Of a DNA stretch of 64,000 nucleotides, positions 17,297 through 27,551 are shown in pieces (position 1 is the first letter of the stretch; each line of letters begins with the position of its first letter). Below the pieces are notes generated by a model. It searched no databases. It was not told the origin of the DNA and was given only the letters and a program-made list of their open reading frames with translations. A program made the translations under genes and the position numbers. Where the stretch lies: positions 1-64,000 of the forward strand of contig CAVVVS010000049.1 of the NCBI GenBank assembly GCA_963751355.1, given 5' to 3'. The DNA comes from CAVVVS01 sp963751355 (GTDB taxonomy: Bacteria; Bacteroidota; Ignavibacteria; Ignavibacteriales; Ignavibacteriaceae).

Positions 17297-19061
17297 TTAT
17301 TTAAGTAAAGATTTTATGATTCCGTATTTTTTCATTTTTCTCCAGAGCGTTGTTCTATCGATTCCCAAAACTTCCGCCGTCCTTCGGCGATTTCCTTTGT
17401 TTTTCTTTAAAAGTATTTAAAATTAGAGCTTTTTCGGCATCCTTTATTTTAAAGCTATTTTGTTCATTCGATTTTTTAATATCTAATTCGCCGATTATAG
17501 ACCATAATCTTTCGGGAAGATGTTCCGTGTCAATTACATCGCTCCGGCAGACTACAAATGCATGCTCAAGTACATTTTCCAGCTCTCTAATATTACCAGG
17601 CCATTGATAATGCTTCAATACACGCAAAGCAGCAGGTGAAATGCTTTGAATATTTTTATTTAATTTTTTTCTGAACTTTTCCATGAAATAATTAATTAAA
17701 GGAAAAAGATCTTCCAATCTTTCCCTCAAAGGAGGGAGGTTAATGTTAATCACATTAATACGGTAATATAAATCTTCACGGAATCGTCCGGCTTTAATTT
17801 CTTCTTCAAGGTTTTTATTAGTTGCTGTAACAAGTCTGGCTTTTAATTCAAGGGTTTGGGTTCCACCGACACGTTCGAAGAGTTTTGTTTCCAGTACCCG
17901 AAGCAACTTCACCTGGGTTTGCAGTGTCAAATCACCTATTTCATCTAAAAATAAAGTTCCGCTGCCTGCCAGTTCAAACCTTCCCGGTTTTGTTTTAATT
18001 GCACCGGTGAATGCCCCTTTTTCATGACCGAATAATTCACTTTCAAGCAATGTTTCTGCAAATGCGTTGCAGCTTGCAGCCATAAACGGTTCAGATTTTC
18101 TCTCGCTATTTAAATGAATAGCCCTTGCAATAATTTCCTTTCCCGTGCCGCTTTCACCAGTAATTAAAATATTGCTATCGCTGTGAGTTACATTTTCGAT
18201 TAAAGCAAAGATGTGCTGCATCTGTTTACTTCGCCCGATTATATTTTGGAAATGAAATTCCTCTTCCAGGTGAGAGGATAAATTTTTTAGTTCACTTATG
18301 TCCTGAAAAGTTTCTACCGAGCCGATCTGGCTGCCGCCGCCGTCGTAAAGAGGTGCGGAATTAGCACGGACAGGAATTTTTATTCCTGATTTGGAAATAA
18401 TTTGCAGTTCGTTTGCTGAAGTGGAAATTTGATTGTTTATTGTTTTAACCATATGACACCCGTTCTTACATCTGCTTGAACGGAAAATTTCCCAGCAATA
18501 TTGTCCCACCGTTTCTTCAGCTGAATAACCGGTTATTCTTTCGGCTGCCCTGTTAAATGAAGTGATCTTCCAGTTCATATCAATGGTGAAAGTACCTTCG
18601 CTGCGGCTGTTGAATATAGCTTCAATCTTGTTCTTCTCGTTGAGCAATTCTTTATTTCTTTCTTGAAGCTCGTCGAAGATAGATATCATTTCTTCGATAT
18701 TTCTGAAAACCACAATTACACCAATTGTTCCTAACGGTGGATGTTCTAGCGGAGTAATCGAAACGATAACATTAATTGGAATGTTATTCGAGCTGATTAT
18801 TTCCATGCGAAGATTCGAATAAGTAATTTTATTCTTGATGGAATTTAAAATATACTTTTGATCATTATCAGGATTCGGAAATAAAAAAGAAAGGTCTTTT
18901 GACAGCACATCATCTTCTTCTAATCCAGTAATTCTTTGAGCCGACTCATTGAAAGCAATGATTTTCTTTCCTTTATCGATTACAATAATTCCGTCAGGCA
19001 CCATGAAGGATATGTTATTTCCTATCTTACCGGTAAGTAGCTGCGGCATGTTTTCCCCCAT
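17297..19061 (-). CDS. PAS-containing sigma-54 activator with frame-shifted HTH
   Basis: Two PAS domains (about residues 10-120 and 145-260) precede an AAA+ domain with GESGTGKE (Walker A), GAFTGA (sigma-54 contact loop) and LFLDEIGDL (Walker B). The second PAS has a C-x7-C-x3-C cluster (CWEIFRSSRCKNGC) that could hold a metal or act in redox sensing. The open frame ends at 17355 with a wrong tail. Shifting one base in the TTTT run near 17418 restores a normal Fis-type HTH (RTAEVLGIDRTTLWRKMKKY) that ends at 17297. Either one base is miscounted in the assembly or the DNA-binding domain is lost. The gene probably controls the NifX-like and tonB genes downstream. Confidence 0.85.
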
Positions 19062-19146
19062 ATTTTGTTTACAGTGAAAAACTATTTACTATAAACATCA
19101 CAATAAAATAATAAGAAAAAAATACAAGTGTCAAGTGATTAACAAA

Positions 19147-19161
19147 TGTGACGACATCACA
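19147..19161. promoter_or_regulatory. CRP/FNR-like inverted repeat upstream of the sigma-54 activator gene
   Basis: TGTGA and TCACA flank a five-base spacer. It lies about 90 bases before the activator start codon. Classic CRP sites have a six-base spacer, so this is a weak candidate. Confidence 0.25.
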
Positions 19162-19307
19162 CAGTTTCCTTTTCAGCGAATAAGATTGCCGAAAGCAGCA
19201 GTGTGGCAATAAAGTAGAGGTTAACTTGGAGCGATAAGAAGATTAATAGGCAGATAAATGGAGATAAACACGGTATGTACTTTTAAATGAACAGAATATC
19301 TTCAGTA

Positions 19308-20651
19308 TTATTCTTTTTCCTCAAAGGATAATCGTGTGGCAGTCCCTACTCCCTCTACCGATTCCGAAATAATACCAAGCTTTACATAAACCGGTCTGAT
19401 AAGTTTCCTTAATTTCGGCAAATTCATTAAAAAATAAATCGCAGCCATTAAGCAAAAGATACCTCCGATAATTAGTGTTAAGGATGCACCGATAAATCCG
19501 GCGGCAGCACCAGCCAGCAGACTGCCGAACGGCGCGATTCCTCTGAAAGACATTGCATACAGGCTCATCACTCTTCCGCGTTTATCATCTTCTACGATTG
19601 TTTGTAAAAGTGTATTGCTCCCTGCCAGTTGAATCATCATTCCCAAACCTGTGACGAACATGAACAAAAGGGATATTAGAATAATGTGTGATAATGCAAA
19701 AGCAATAAGGCCTGCCGCAAAAGCTAATGTTGCGTAGGCAATAATTTTCCCAATTCCCAAAACACTTTTTCTATTCATTAAGTAAATTGCCCCGGTCAGT
19801 GCTCCCAATCCCGATGCACCCATAAAAAATCCGAATAGGTCGGCTCCGCCGTGAAAAAATTGTTTTACAAATACCGGAGCCAATATTCTAATTGGTGTTC
19901 CCATAAAACTAACCAGGGTTAAAAGCAGCAACAGAGCTTTTATCGGGGGAAAACCAAAAGCATAGCTTATACCCTCTTTCAATTCTTTTATAGTGTCTTT
20001 CTTTTTGGAAGGAATTACCTTATGCACTATATCCATTTTAAACAAAGATACAATTACAGCAATGTAACTCACTGCATTCAATAAAAAGCACCAGCCTTCG
20101 CCAAAAAGAGAAATTAAAATTCCCGCAATTGCCGGTCCTATTAAACGGGCTGAGTTTACCATGCTTGAGTTTAATGCTATTGCATTGCTCAGATCATCAC
20201 GGTTATTTCCGACCATTTCCACCATAAAAGATTGACGGGTAGGCATATCAACCGCATCGAATATACCAAGTATAATACTTAGTAAAATAATTTCCCACAC
20301 TTGTATTGTATTTGTTAAAACAAGAAATGCAAGTATAAAAGCTTGAATCATGGAGAGAGTTTGCGCATAGATCAAAATTTTATGTTTATTAATGCGATCT
20401 GCAAGTACCCCCGCAAAAGGGGTTACAATCAGCAGAGGAATTTGACCCGCGAAGCCCACAACACCCAGAAGGAATGCAGAATTAGTGAGACGGTAAACAA
20501 GCCAGGTTAATGCAATCCGCTGCACCCAGGTTCCGATAACCGAAAGACCCTGTCCGCTAAAATATAAGCGGAAATTTTTATGCCTTAAAGCCCTTAAAGC
20601 AGCGAACCGGTCAAACATATTAACCGGAGAATTATTTTTACCCATTTTCAT
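19308..20651 (-). CDS. MFS transporter (MFS_3 / EntS-like)
   Basis: The protein has 447 residues and about twelve membrane helices. The start is typical of the MFS_3 group (LRHKNFRLYFSGQGLSVIGTWVQ), with GVLADRINKHKI as the loop 2-3 motif and PTRQSFMVEMV in the fourth loop. Members export siderophores, macrolides or other small molecules; the substrate is not evident. ATG codons at residues 1, 3 and 12 are all possible starts. The gene lies 196 bases downstream of the efflux operon on the same strand, separated by two hairpin repeats. Confidence 0.88.
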   Translation of the reverse strand: MKMGKNNSPVNMFDRFAALRALRHKNFRLYFSGQGLSVIGTWVQRIALTWLVYRLTNSAFLLGVVGFAGQIPLLIVTPFAGVLADRINKHKILIYAQTLSMIQAFILAFLVLTNTIQVWEIILLSIILGIFDAVDMPTRQSFMVEMVGNNRDDLSNAIALNSSMVNSARLIGPAIAGILISLFGEGWCFLLNAVSYIAVIVSLFKMDIVHKVIPSKKKDTIKELKEGISYAFGFPPIKALLLLLTLVSFMGTPIRILAPVFVKQFFHGGADLFGFFMGASGLGALTGAIYLMNRKSVLGIGKIIAYATLAFAAGLIAFALSHIILISLLFMFVTGLGMMIQLAGSNTLLQTIVEDDKRGRVMSLYAMSFRGIAPFGSLLAGAAAGFIGASLTLIIGGIFCLMAAIYFLMNLPKLRKLIRPVYVKLGIISESVEGVGTATRLSFEEKE

Positions 20652-20675
20652 TAATAAATTCTATCATCATTTGTA

Positions 20676-20696
20676 GAGACGCACTGCGTGCGTCTC
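20676..20696. repeat. Palindromic hairpin repeat GAGACGCAC-TGC-GTGCGTCTC
   Basis: This is a perfect nine-base stem with a three-base loop. A close relative lies at 20822-20840, so the gap between tolC and the MFS gene is bounded by two copies of one repeat type. Confidence 0.75.
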
Positions 20697-20821
20697 ATCT
20701 CTCAGGCTGTTTCCATCTATCCATTCACATTTCGTATGCAAACCTTTAAAATCAGAGTATAACGGAAATCAAAATTAAATAGAAGAGTTAACTTCGAATA
20801 AATACAGTAATTTAAATTCAG

Positions 20822-20840
20822 AGACGCATGCGATGCGTCT
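20822..20840. repeat. Palindromic hairpin repeat AGACGCAT-GCG-ATGCGTCT
   Basis: This is a perfect eight-base stem with a three-base loop, starting 26 bases after the tolC stop codon in the direction of transcription. It could also end the efflux operon transcript, although no T run follows. Confidence 0.7.
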
Positions 20841-20847
20841 TTACAAG

Positions 20848-22173
20848 TCATCTAATTACATCTCCGGCTGTTTCACGTAATGAATATGTATTAATTATAT
20901 TTTGAAAAATAACTCTCAAATGTAAAAATTCGGCTTCCGAAAGCGAGGTTTCTGCATCAAGCATATCAAGGTTGGTTATCACACCGTTTTCATAAGAAGT
21001 CTTGGCTCTTTTAAGGGCTTGCTCTGCTTGCTCGACTTGCAATTTTGTACTGCTCAACTTATCTCTGCTTGTATTTAATTCGGATACCGCTTGCTGTACT
21101 TCGGTTTTAATTTCTCTTTTCAAAGCGGAAATGCGGGAATCGGCTGCATTTAAATTTGCTTCGGCTTCCTGTACTGTTGCATCTTTTCTGTTCCCGTTGA
21201 ATATGGGTATGTTTGCTGAAATTCCCACTATCCAATTACCTCTTAACACATCAATATTTGGCATAAAGCCATTTTTCAATCCATAACTTACCATTGCATT
21301 CAGTGTGGGTTTATCGCCGAGCGAAGCTACCTTCTTCTGAATTTCAATAGAATTTTGCGCATCTTTTGCAATCCTTATTTCTTCACGTTGTGTGTATGCT
21401 TTTGCAAGCAGTGAGTCAATATTAGTCGATTGCGTAAGTAATGAGAGGTCTCCCTGTAAATCGAGGGGAGTACCGGAGGATAATCCCAACAGACTCCTTA
21501 AGGCAATTTTTTGTTTATTAATCTCGTCTTCAATATCAACCTTTTGATTTTTTGCGGAAGCTACTCTAACCCTGGTTGTTAAAACATCGAAATCCGTAGC
21601 TGTCCCGTTTTTAACTTTCTTTTGTGTAATTTCAAGATGTGATTCCAACGTGTTAATCTGATCATTCTTTACATCCAGGCTCTTTTCAAGAAACAAAATA
21701 GAATAAAATAATTTGACCGTTTTATACGATAAATTGTTTTCGATATAGTTTATCTTTTCTTGAGCCGTAAGTTTAAAAGATTTAGTCAGATCAAGAAGGG
21801 CTTTTTTCTTACCGAAATCAAATATATTGTATCTTGCTCTGACATGAGCATCATAATTATTTCCCGGGTATAATCTGAAAGATTCACTTCCAAACTGAAT
21901 TGCAGGTACCGGTCCAATTCTTGAATAAGACAAATCGGCATTTATATCCGGATAATTAAAGCTTTTCTGTTCTTGTATCTTTGCCTCCGCTGCATTAACA
22001 TCATCTTTCGCCTGATTAATAAGAGGTTGATTTTTTAATGTAAGTTGTATCGCTTTATTTAATGTTAGCTGACCGTTCAAAGAATTTTGCGAATAAGAAG
22101 TATTTATAACGGATAATACTGCAATGATTACTATAATGATTATATTATTCTTCATATCAAATTTTTTCTCCAT
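20848..22173 (-). CDS. TolC family outer membrane efflux protein
   Basis: The protein has 441 residues with an N-terminal signal peptide. The native start may be residue 7, giving MKNNIIIIVIIAVLSVINTSYSQ as the leader. Two outer-membrane-efflux repeats follow, rich in coiled-coil heptads (LNKAIQLTLKNQPLI early; DMLDAETSLSEAEF late). It forms the trimeric outer membrane exit duct. The gene is third of the structural genes in a TetR-HlyD-EmrB-TolC run and begins 15 bases after emrB ends. Confidence 0.92.
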   Translation of the reverse strand: MEKKFDMKNNIIIIVIIAVLSVINTSYSQNSLNGQLTLNKAIQLTLKNQPLINQAKDDVNAAEAKIQEQKSFNYPDINADLSYSRIGPVPAIQFGSESFRLYPGNNYDAHVRARYNIFDFGKKKALLDLTKSFKLTAQEKINYIENNLSYKTVKLFYSILFLEKSLDVKNDQINTLESHLEITQKKVKNGTATDFDVLTTRVRVASAKNQKVDIEDEINKQKIALRSLLGLSSGTPLDLQGDLSLLTQSTNIDSLLAKAYTQREEIRIAKDAQNSIEIQKKVASLGDKPTLNAMVSYGLKNGFMPNIDVLRGNWIVGISANIPIFNGNRKDATVQEAEANLNAADSRISALKREIKTEVQQAVSELNTSRDKLSSTKLQVEQAEQALKRAKTSYENGVITNLDMLDAETSLSEAEFLHLRVIFQNIINTYSLRETAGDVIR

Positions 22174-22188
22174 TGTCGTAAATAAGAA

Positions 22189-23793
22189 TTATTCCATGAC
22201 TTCAACTTTTCCGCCGTCTTTTTTCTTATGATATTTGAGGAAGAAAAGGGGAATTAATATTAATAGAGTTATCGCTGCACCAACAATAAAGTCATCATCA
22301 ATTCCCTGTATAAATGCCTGATTTATTATATGTTGTGCTATTAGCGCTTTCGCTCTTGTTATTACCTCAATGCCAGAGCCGCCGACAGATTGTTGTACGA
22401 AATGCTTTAATCCGTAAACAGTATGTTGAAATGCGACCGAGTTTGAACTAATGGCTTCACCGTACATCTCTTTATGGAAAATTACTCTTTGTGTAAGCAA
22501 TGAGCCTAAGATAGCTACACCAAAACTTCCGCCTACCTGTCGAATTGTGTTGAACAATCCTGTTGCCTGTGCCATCTTTTCTTTTGATATATCATTTATC
22601 GCTATTGTGCTTAAAGGAATAAACATAAACCCAAGACCGAATCCCCGTATTATCAAAGGCAGCATTATTTGTCCGTGTTCGGTATAAAGCGAAAGATCAC
22701 GGTATAAATACATGCTGAAAAATGTTAAAACAATTCCGACAAATATGGGAATCTTAGGATTTAATTTATCGGTCATCCATCCTGCGACAGGAGACATTAA
22801 TGCTTGAATGATTCCGACTGGGAAAAATACAAGTCCTGCCTGCAGCGCTGTATACCCCAGAGAATTTTGCAAATAGATAGGCAAGAGGAATGAATTGCCG
22901 AAGAACGCAAGTCCGAAGATAAACAGCATAATATTTGCCATAGCAAAGTTCCGGTTTTTCAAAATCCTGAGATCGATAATGGGATTTTTAACCGAAAGCT
23001 CGGTGGCGAGAAAAATTACAAAGCTTACAAAAGCAATAGCAAAACAGGTTAAAATAAAATCTGAAGTCCAGCCGTTAGTGTTCCACGAGGCATTTCCGTC
23101 GGAAAGAGCGAGCAGAAGGAACACTAAAAATAGGGTCATTGTAATAAACCCGAGTAAATCGAATGAACGCGTTTCTTCCGTTTTATATTCTCTCTGGATA
23201 ATAATTGTTGCTGCTATAGCAATTATGCCTACCGGTACATTTATATCAAAAATTGCATGCCAGCTAAAGCTATCAATCAAATAACCTCCCAGCATTGGAC
23301 CGAGTGAAACAGAAGCTGCAGCTGCCACTCCCCAAAAACCTAACGCCGTGCCTCTTTGATGCGGCGGGAATTCTCTGGTTATTATTGCCATTCCTACGGG
23401 CATAATAAAACCGGCACCGGCACCTTGAATAACACGGAATGCGATCATCATGTTCTCATTACCCGAAAGGCTACATAGCAGAGAACCCAGGGTAAAAAGA
23501 AATAGTCCCATATTATACGTCTTTTTATACCCCAAATGATCTGCAACCCATCCCGAAGATGGAAGAACTACGGCAAAAACGAGAAGATATGCAGTAAGTA
23601 CCCATTCAATTTTATCTACGCTTGTTCCGAAAGCCGCCATCATTTTGGGCAGACCGACGTTCACTATTGTGATGTCAAGTACTGCCATAAAAGTTCCTAA
23701 CATTACATTTGCGAGAACAATCCACTTATAAGAGGAATGCTCGTGCATATTTGCATATGTTAATGCCGTACCGTTATTTGAATTTTTTGCCAT
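22189..23793 (-). CDS. emrB: DHA2 family MFS drug exporter (EmrB-like)
   Basis: The protein has 534 residues and about fourteen membrane helices. The family motifs LDITIVNVGLP (helix 1, motif D1) and GWVADHLGYKK (loop 2-3, motif A) are present, as is GPMLGGYLID (motif C of antiporters). It would export hydrophobic compounds in exchange for protons, working with the HlyD protein encoded three bases upstream and the TolC protein encoded downstream. The gene symbol is by family likeness. Confidence 0.92.
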   Translation of the reverse strand: MAKNSNNGTALTYANMHEHSSYKWIVLANVMLGTFMAVLDITIVNVGLPKMMAAFGTSVDKIEWVLTAYLLVFAVVLPSSGWVADHLGYKKTYNMGLFLFTLGSLLCSLSGNENMMIAFRVIQGAGAGFIMPVGMAIITREFPPHQRGTALGFWGVAAAASVSLGPMLGGYLIDSFSWHAIFDINVPVGIIAIAATIIIQREYKTEETRSFDLLGFITMTLFLVFLLLALSDGNASWNTNGWTSDFILTCFAIAFVSFVIFLATELSVKNPIIDLRILKNRNFAMANIMLFIFGLAFFGNSFLLPIYLQNSLGYTALQAGLVFFPVGIIQALMSPVAGWMTDKLNPKIPIFVGIVLTFFSMYLYRDLSLYTEHGQIMLPLIIRGFGLGFMFIPLSTIAINDISKEKMAQATGLFNTIRQVGGSFGVAILGSLLTQRVIFHKEMYGEAISSNSVAFQHTVYGLKHFVQQSVGGSGIEVITRAKALIAQHIINQAFIQGIDDDFIVGAAITLLILIPLFFLKYHKKKDGGKVEVME

Positions 23794-23796
23794 CCT

Positions 23797-24762
23797 TTAT
23801 TTTACCTTCACTTTTATCTCGACGGACATTCCCGGTAAAAGTTTAATACCGGCGGGCGGATCTGTTTGACCTTCCATTTTAACATGTTTAATCGAAATTT
23901 TAACCGGAACTCTTTGCGTTATCTTTGTAAAATTACCTGCTGCGTTTGAAGGAGGAATCAAGGCAAATTCCGCTGCGGTGCTTGATCCTAATTGAAAAAT
24001 TTCACCTTCAAATTTCTGATCCGGGTAAGCGTCAACCGAAATTTCTGCTTTGTCGCCTAAATGTATCGAGGATAATTTTGTTTCTTCCAGATCAGCTGTA
24101 ATCCATAGATCTTTTAAATTATACTCCGTGAAGATTGGCTGACCCGGTGCCACTACCTCACCCTTTAACACCCATCGTTTTGCAACTACACCGTTCATCG
24201 GGGCATATATTTTAGTATTTGTCAACTCGGTTTCAATAACATGCAGTTGTGCCTGTGAAGCGCCTATCTTAGACTGATCAATTTTTAATTCCGCCCTGGC
24301 TGCTTCATATGCTTTTTGCGCATGATCGAGATGCTCTTTAGGGATTATTTTATCATTATACTGTTTTTCTGCTCTTGCATAATCATCATGAGCTCTTTCA
24401 AGATTAACCTTTGCCAGATTGATACTTTCTTTCGCGAGTGCAAGTGCGGCTTTTGCCTGCTGTTCCCTGGCTTTTATATCGGTAGAATCAAGCTGGACTA
24501 GAAGTTGTCCCTGCTTTACAGAATCTCCTTCGTCGACTGTTAAGTTAGTAATGCGTCCCAGCATTTTTGAACTAATGGCTAATTTATTTCCGTCGATAAA
24601 AGCATCGTCTGTCGATACATAACCTAATTGACCGATGTACCAGTAAATTGCTCCTGCAGCAGCAATTAAAATTATGAAAAAGGGAATAAGCACCCTTTTC
24701 TTGCGAAACAACGGAACATCTTTTACGCTTTCATCTGCATTTTTGCTTAAGTTATTTTCCAT
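23797..24762 (-). CDS. emrA: HlyD/EmrA family periplasmic adaptor
   Basis: The protein has 321 residues. One N-terminal membrane helix (about 24-45) is followed by a biotinyl-lipoyl-like half (VDEGDSVKQGQLLVQLDS), a helical hairpin of about 100 residues rich in A, K and E, and the second lipoyl half (IYAPMNGVVAKRWV). It bridges the EmrB-type pump and TolC. It lies between the tetR gene (34 bases upstream) and emrB (three bases downstream) and is almost certainly cotranscribed with them. Confidence 0.92.
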   Translation of the reverse strand: MENNLSKNADESVKDVPLFRKKRVLIPFFIILIAAAGAIYWYIGQLGYVSTDDAFIDGNKLAISSKMLGRITNLTVDEGDSVKQGQLLVQLDSTDIKAREQQAKAALALAKESINLAKVNLERAHDDYARAEKQYNDKIIPKEHLDHAQKAYEAARAELKIDQSKIGASQAQLHVIETELTNTKIYAPMNGVVAKRWVLKGEVVAPGQPIFTEYNLKDLWITADLEETKLSSIHLGDKAEISVDAYPDQKFEGEIFQLGSSTAAEFALIPPSNAAGNFTKITQRVPVKISIKHVKMEGQTDPPAGIKLLPGMSVEIKVKVK

Positions 24763-24796
24763 CTAAAATAATCCTTTTATTAAATAAATTTAATTC

Positions 24797-25405
24797 TTAA
24801 CATTTCATCCCCCTGATAAAAATATCAACCGACAATATCATTTCTTTTTGAAGCTCATTAAAATCCTTTTTACTCAGGGACTGTGTTTTGAGCATTCTCA
24901 AAGTTCTCAGCCGGAGGCCCTGCAGTATATGCAGTAAAACAGAAGCGGTTTCTTTAGACAGGGAGGGGGAAAATTCTTTTGATTTTATTCCTTCGGATAT
25001 TATTCTTTCAAGAAGAATGAGTTCTTGTTTTTCGAAATCCAAAAAAGATTGTTTAAATACCGATTTAATATCAAAAAAAGACCGGACACTGAGTGTGCCG
25101 AGATTCAATAACTCCTGGAAATAAGTTAACCTTTTCGCAACGTATTCATGAAGCTTTTTTGACGCGTTTATATCTTCTTGTAATATCTGTTCAATCTCAT
25201 CTACAAATTCTTTCTGTTCTTCACCTATTACTGCCTGGAAAAGATTTTCCTTATTAGGGAAATAATAATAAAGCGAGGCTTTGCCCATTTCAACGTCGGT
25301 CGCAATTTCCTCCATCGTTACTTTTGAAAATCCATAGTGTGCAAACCGTTTTCTTGCAGCTTCTACAATGGATTTCTCTTTATCTTTTGATAATTGATCG
25401 CTCAA
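24797..25405 (-). CDS. TetR/AcrR family transcriptional regulator
   Basis: The protein has 202 residues. The N-terminal HTH reads FAHYGFSKVTMEEIATDV and GKASLYYYFPNKENLF, the standard TetR form; the C-terminal ligand domain is variable. As the first gene of the efflux operon it is likely to repress itself and the emrA-emrB-tolC genes and to be released by a pump substrate. I found no convincing operator palindrome in the 356 bases upstream. Confidence 0.92.
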   Translation of the reverse strand: MSDQLSKDKEKSIVEAARKRFAHYGFSKVTMEEIATDVEMGKASLYYYFPNKENLFQAVIGEEQKEFVDEIEQILQEDINASKKLHEYVAKRLTYFQELLNLGTLSVRSFFDIKSVFKQSFLDFEKQELILLERIISEGIKSKEFSPSLSKETASVLLHILQGLRLRTLRMLKTQSLSKKDFNELQKEMILSVDIFIRGMKC

Positions 25406-25762
25406 TTCGACCTCGCTTTATAAATTCGACTATTTTACTTGAAGGGTCGAAAGTTAGAAAAATTATTCTTATCGCGCAATGCTGTGGTTCATAATTATTA
25501 TTAAAATATTGTTAAGGGGAATAGGATTGTGATAAATCTCAAACGGATAAAAGTGGAACTTAGAGAAATTTAGCAATTAGTTACTATCAGAAAGCGCGCA
25601 GTTTGGTAGAATCCCAAGTTATGAAGATTTAATAAAAATAGGATACCGCTATATTTAAGTTCAAAATTATTTGCTTTTTTGTACCATTAAAACAAGGAGG
25701 ATTCTTATTCATAGGATCCTGCACGGCGCAGGAGATTATAAATCCTTACTTTGATTTTCTTG
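25406..25762. other. Intergenic region upstream of the efflux operon
   Basis: These 357 AT-rich bases lie between pncB and tetR, both on the minus strand. The region must hold the efflux operon promoter and the end of the pncB transcript. A short inverted pair around GATCCTGCACGGCGCAGGA (25716-25734) could form a small hairpin just after pncB. No other element is evident. Confidence 0.4.
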
Positions 25763-27307
25763 TCATCTCACCTTTACAATTAAATCCTGCTTCAACTTCG
25801 ACAATTTCGGTGTTAAAGAAACGTGATACTTATGAGGATTGATCATTCGTTTTACTCCTGTATCCAGGGCTTCAATGTCTTTTTCTCTTGTTTCTCTTAC
25901 TTCATCGATTGAAGGGAAATCATAGACCGGTTTGCCGTCTTTTATTATGTCAACTAATAAAGGTTCGATTTTCGATATATCTTTTTTATCAAGCGTCCTT
26001 ATTTTTGTCTGATCGGAGGGATGATGCAGAATGACTTTTTTTAGCATGTCCGGATTTTCTTCCGGTAAACTAAGCAGATCGGCGGTTGCTTTATTGTTAT
26101 TATCATAAATCCGCCATACACTTTTATTTCCGGGATTAGGAATTTTCTCGGGCGTTTCGGAAATCTTAATTGCAGGCAGCCACTTATCTTTGTTTTTTAC
26201 CGAAACTAATTTATAAACTCCCCCTAAGGCAGGATCACCCGCCGAAGTAATTAACCGTGTTCCGACTCCGTAAGTTAATCTATTTAATATTTTTTCCGCA
26301 TCCATTCCGCTTTTAGGAGCCTCCTCGGTGATCTGTGAAATTATCTGCCAAAGATTCATTTCGTCTAATTCGTTTGATAAAACAATTTTTACATCCGGGA
26401 ACCCTGCGTCGTTTAACATTTTTGCCGCTTTAATACTTAGGTATGCAAGGTCACCAGAGTCCATTCTAATACCGGCAGGCTTGTGTCCTTTTTTTCTTAG
26501 CTTCTCAAAAACCTTAATCGCATTTGGAATACCGCTTTCGAGAGTATTTATAGTATCGACTAAAAGAATACAGTCATCCGGGTATAAATCTGCAAATGCT
26601 TCGAATGCTTCCGATTCGTTCATACCCAAAGTCATGAATAACTGAACCATGCTGTGGGCATGCGTTCCTTTAGGAGGGTAACCCAGCGCGTGAGAAATTC
26701 CAACGTTTGAAGAAAAATGTGCACCTCCTATTAATGCTCCGCGGACACCGGCAATTGCGCCTTTATCCTGTGCTCTCCGTGCACCGAATTCAAGCAGTAA
26801 TTGTTTTCTTCCTATCTCATAAATTCTCGAAGCTTTTGTTGCAATAAGTGTTTGATAATTTAACTGATTCAACAAAGCGGTTTCAATTATCTGTGCAATA
26901 GCAACCGGACCTTCTACTACAGTCAGCGGAACATTTGGATGAACCGTTCTGCCTTCCGGAATAGCTCTTATTGATAAATGATTGAAATGTCCGTTATCTC
27001 TTAGCCATTGAAGGAAATCATCGTGAAATATATTATTGCCGGTACTGGTTTTTTGACTTCGCAGCAGCGCTATTTCTTCTTCGCCGAATTTAGAATTTAG
27101 CATCCAGTCGATGAACCATTCCAATCCGGCGTTGATACAATAACCGGCTTTATGCAAACCATAGTCTGGATAGCTTCTAAAAAAATGATCGAATTGAGCT
27201 GTTTTTTCATGAAGTCCCTGCTTAAAGTACAATTGTGCCATAACAAGCTGGTACTGATCGGTGAATAATATTCCTTCGGTAATTTTTGAGTTAAATTTTT
27301 TCGACAA
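25763..27307 (-). CDS. pncB: Nicotinate phosphoribosyltransferase
   Basis: The protein has 514 residues. The start [20 protein letters not shown], the central [19 protein letters not shown] and GTHAHSMVQ (with the phosphorylatable histidine) and [13 protein letters not shown] are all typical of the family. It makes nicotinate mononucleotide from nicotinate, PRPP and ATP in the NAD salvage pathway and acts in the cytosol. It is transcribed alone and is divergent from purU across 244 bases. Confidence 0.94.
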   Translation of the reverse strand: MSKKFNSKITEGILFTDQYQLVMAQLYFKQGLHEKTAQFDHFFRSYPDYGLHKAGYCINAGLEWFIDWMLNSKFGEEEIALLRSQKTSTGNNIFHDDFLQWLRDNGHFNHLSIRAIPEGRTVHPNVPLTVVEGPVAIAQIIETALLNQLNYQTLIATKASRIYEIGRKQLLLEFGARRAQDKGAIAGVRGALIGGAHFSSNVGISHALGYPPKGTHAHSMVQLFMTLGMNESEAFEAFADLYPDDCILLVDTINTLESGIPNAIKVFEKLRKKGHKPAGIRMDSGDLAYLSIKAAKMLNDAGFPDVKIVLSNELDEMNLWQIISQITEEAPKSGMDAEKILNRLTYGVGTRLITSAGDPALGGVYKLVSVKNKDKWLPAIKISETPEKIPNPGNKSVWRIYDNNNKATADLLSLPEENPDMLKKVILHHPSDQTKIRTLDKKDISKIEPLLVDIIKDGKPVYDFPSIDEVRETREKDIEALDTGVKRMINPHKYHVSLTPKLSKLKQDLIVKVR

Positions 27308-27551
27308 TTGAATTCCTCGGATAGTTTGCTAAATTGAAAACTTAAATAAAGATAAATTAAATGAATCGATTTTCCAAAGACTTGAATTAAAATGCATTTG
27401 AGCGGCTTCTCAAGATTATTCAAGTTAATCCAAGGATGCTAAAAATTCATTAACAGATTCTTAAAAATATATTGTGAATCTATAGTACTGATCTGATTTA
27501 AAAATTTGAATATTTGAATAACAAACATTATTTAACACTGAAAGCTGTAAT

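Noticed and set aside
27097..27423. 108-codon minus-strand frame overlapping the start of pncB
   Set aside because: It lies in another frame over a clear pncB N-terminus and has no features of its own.
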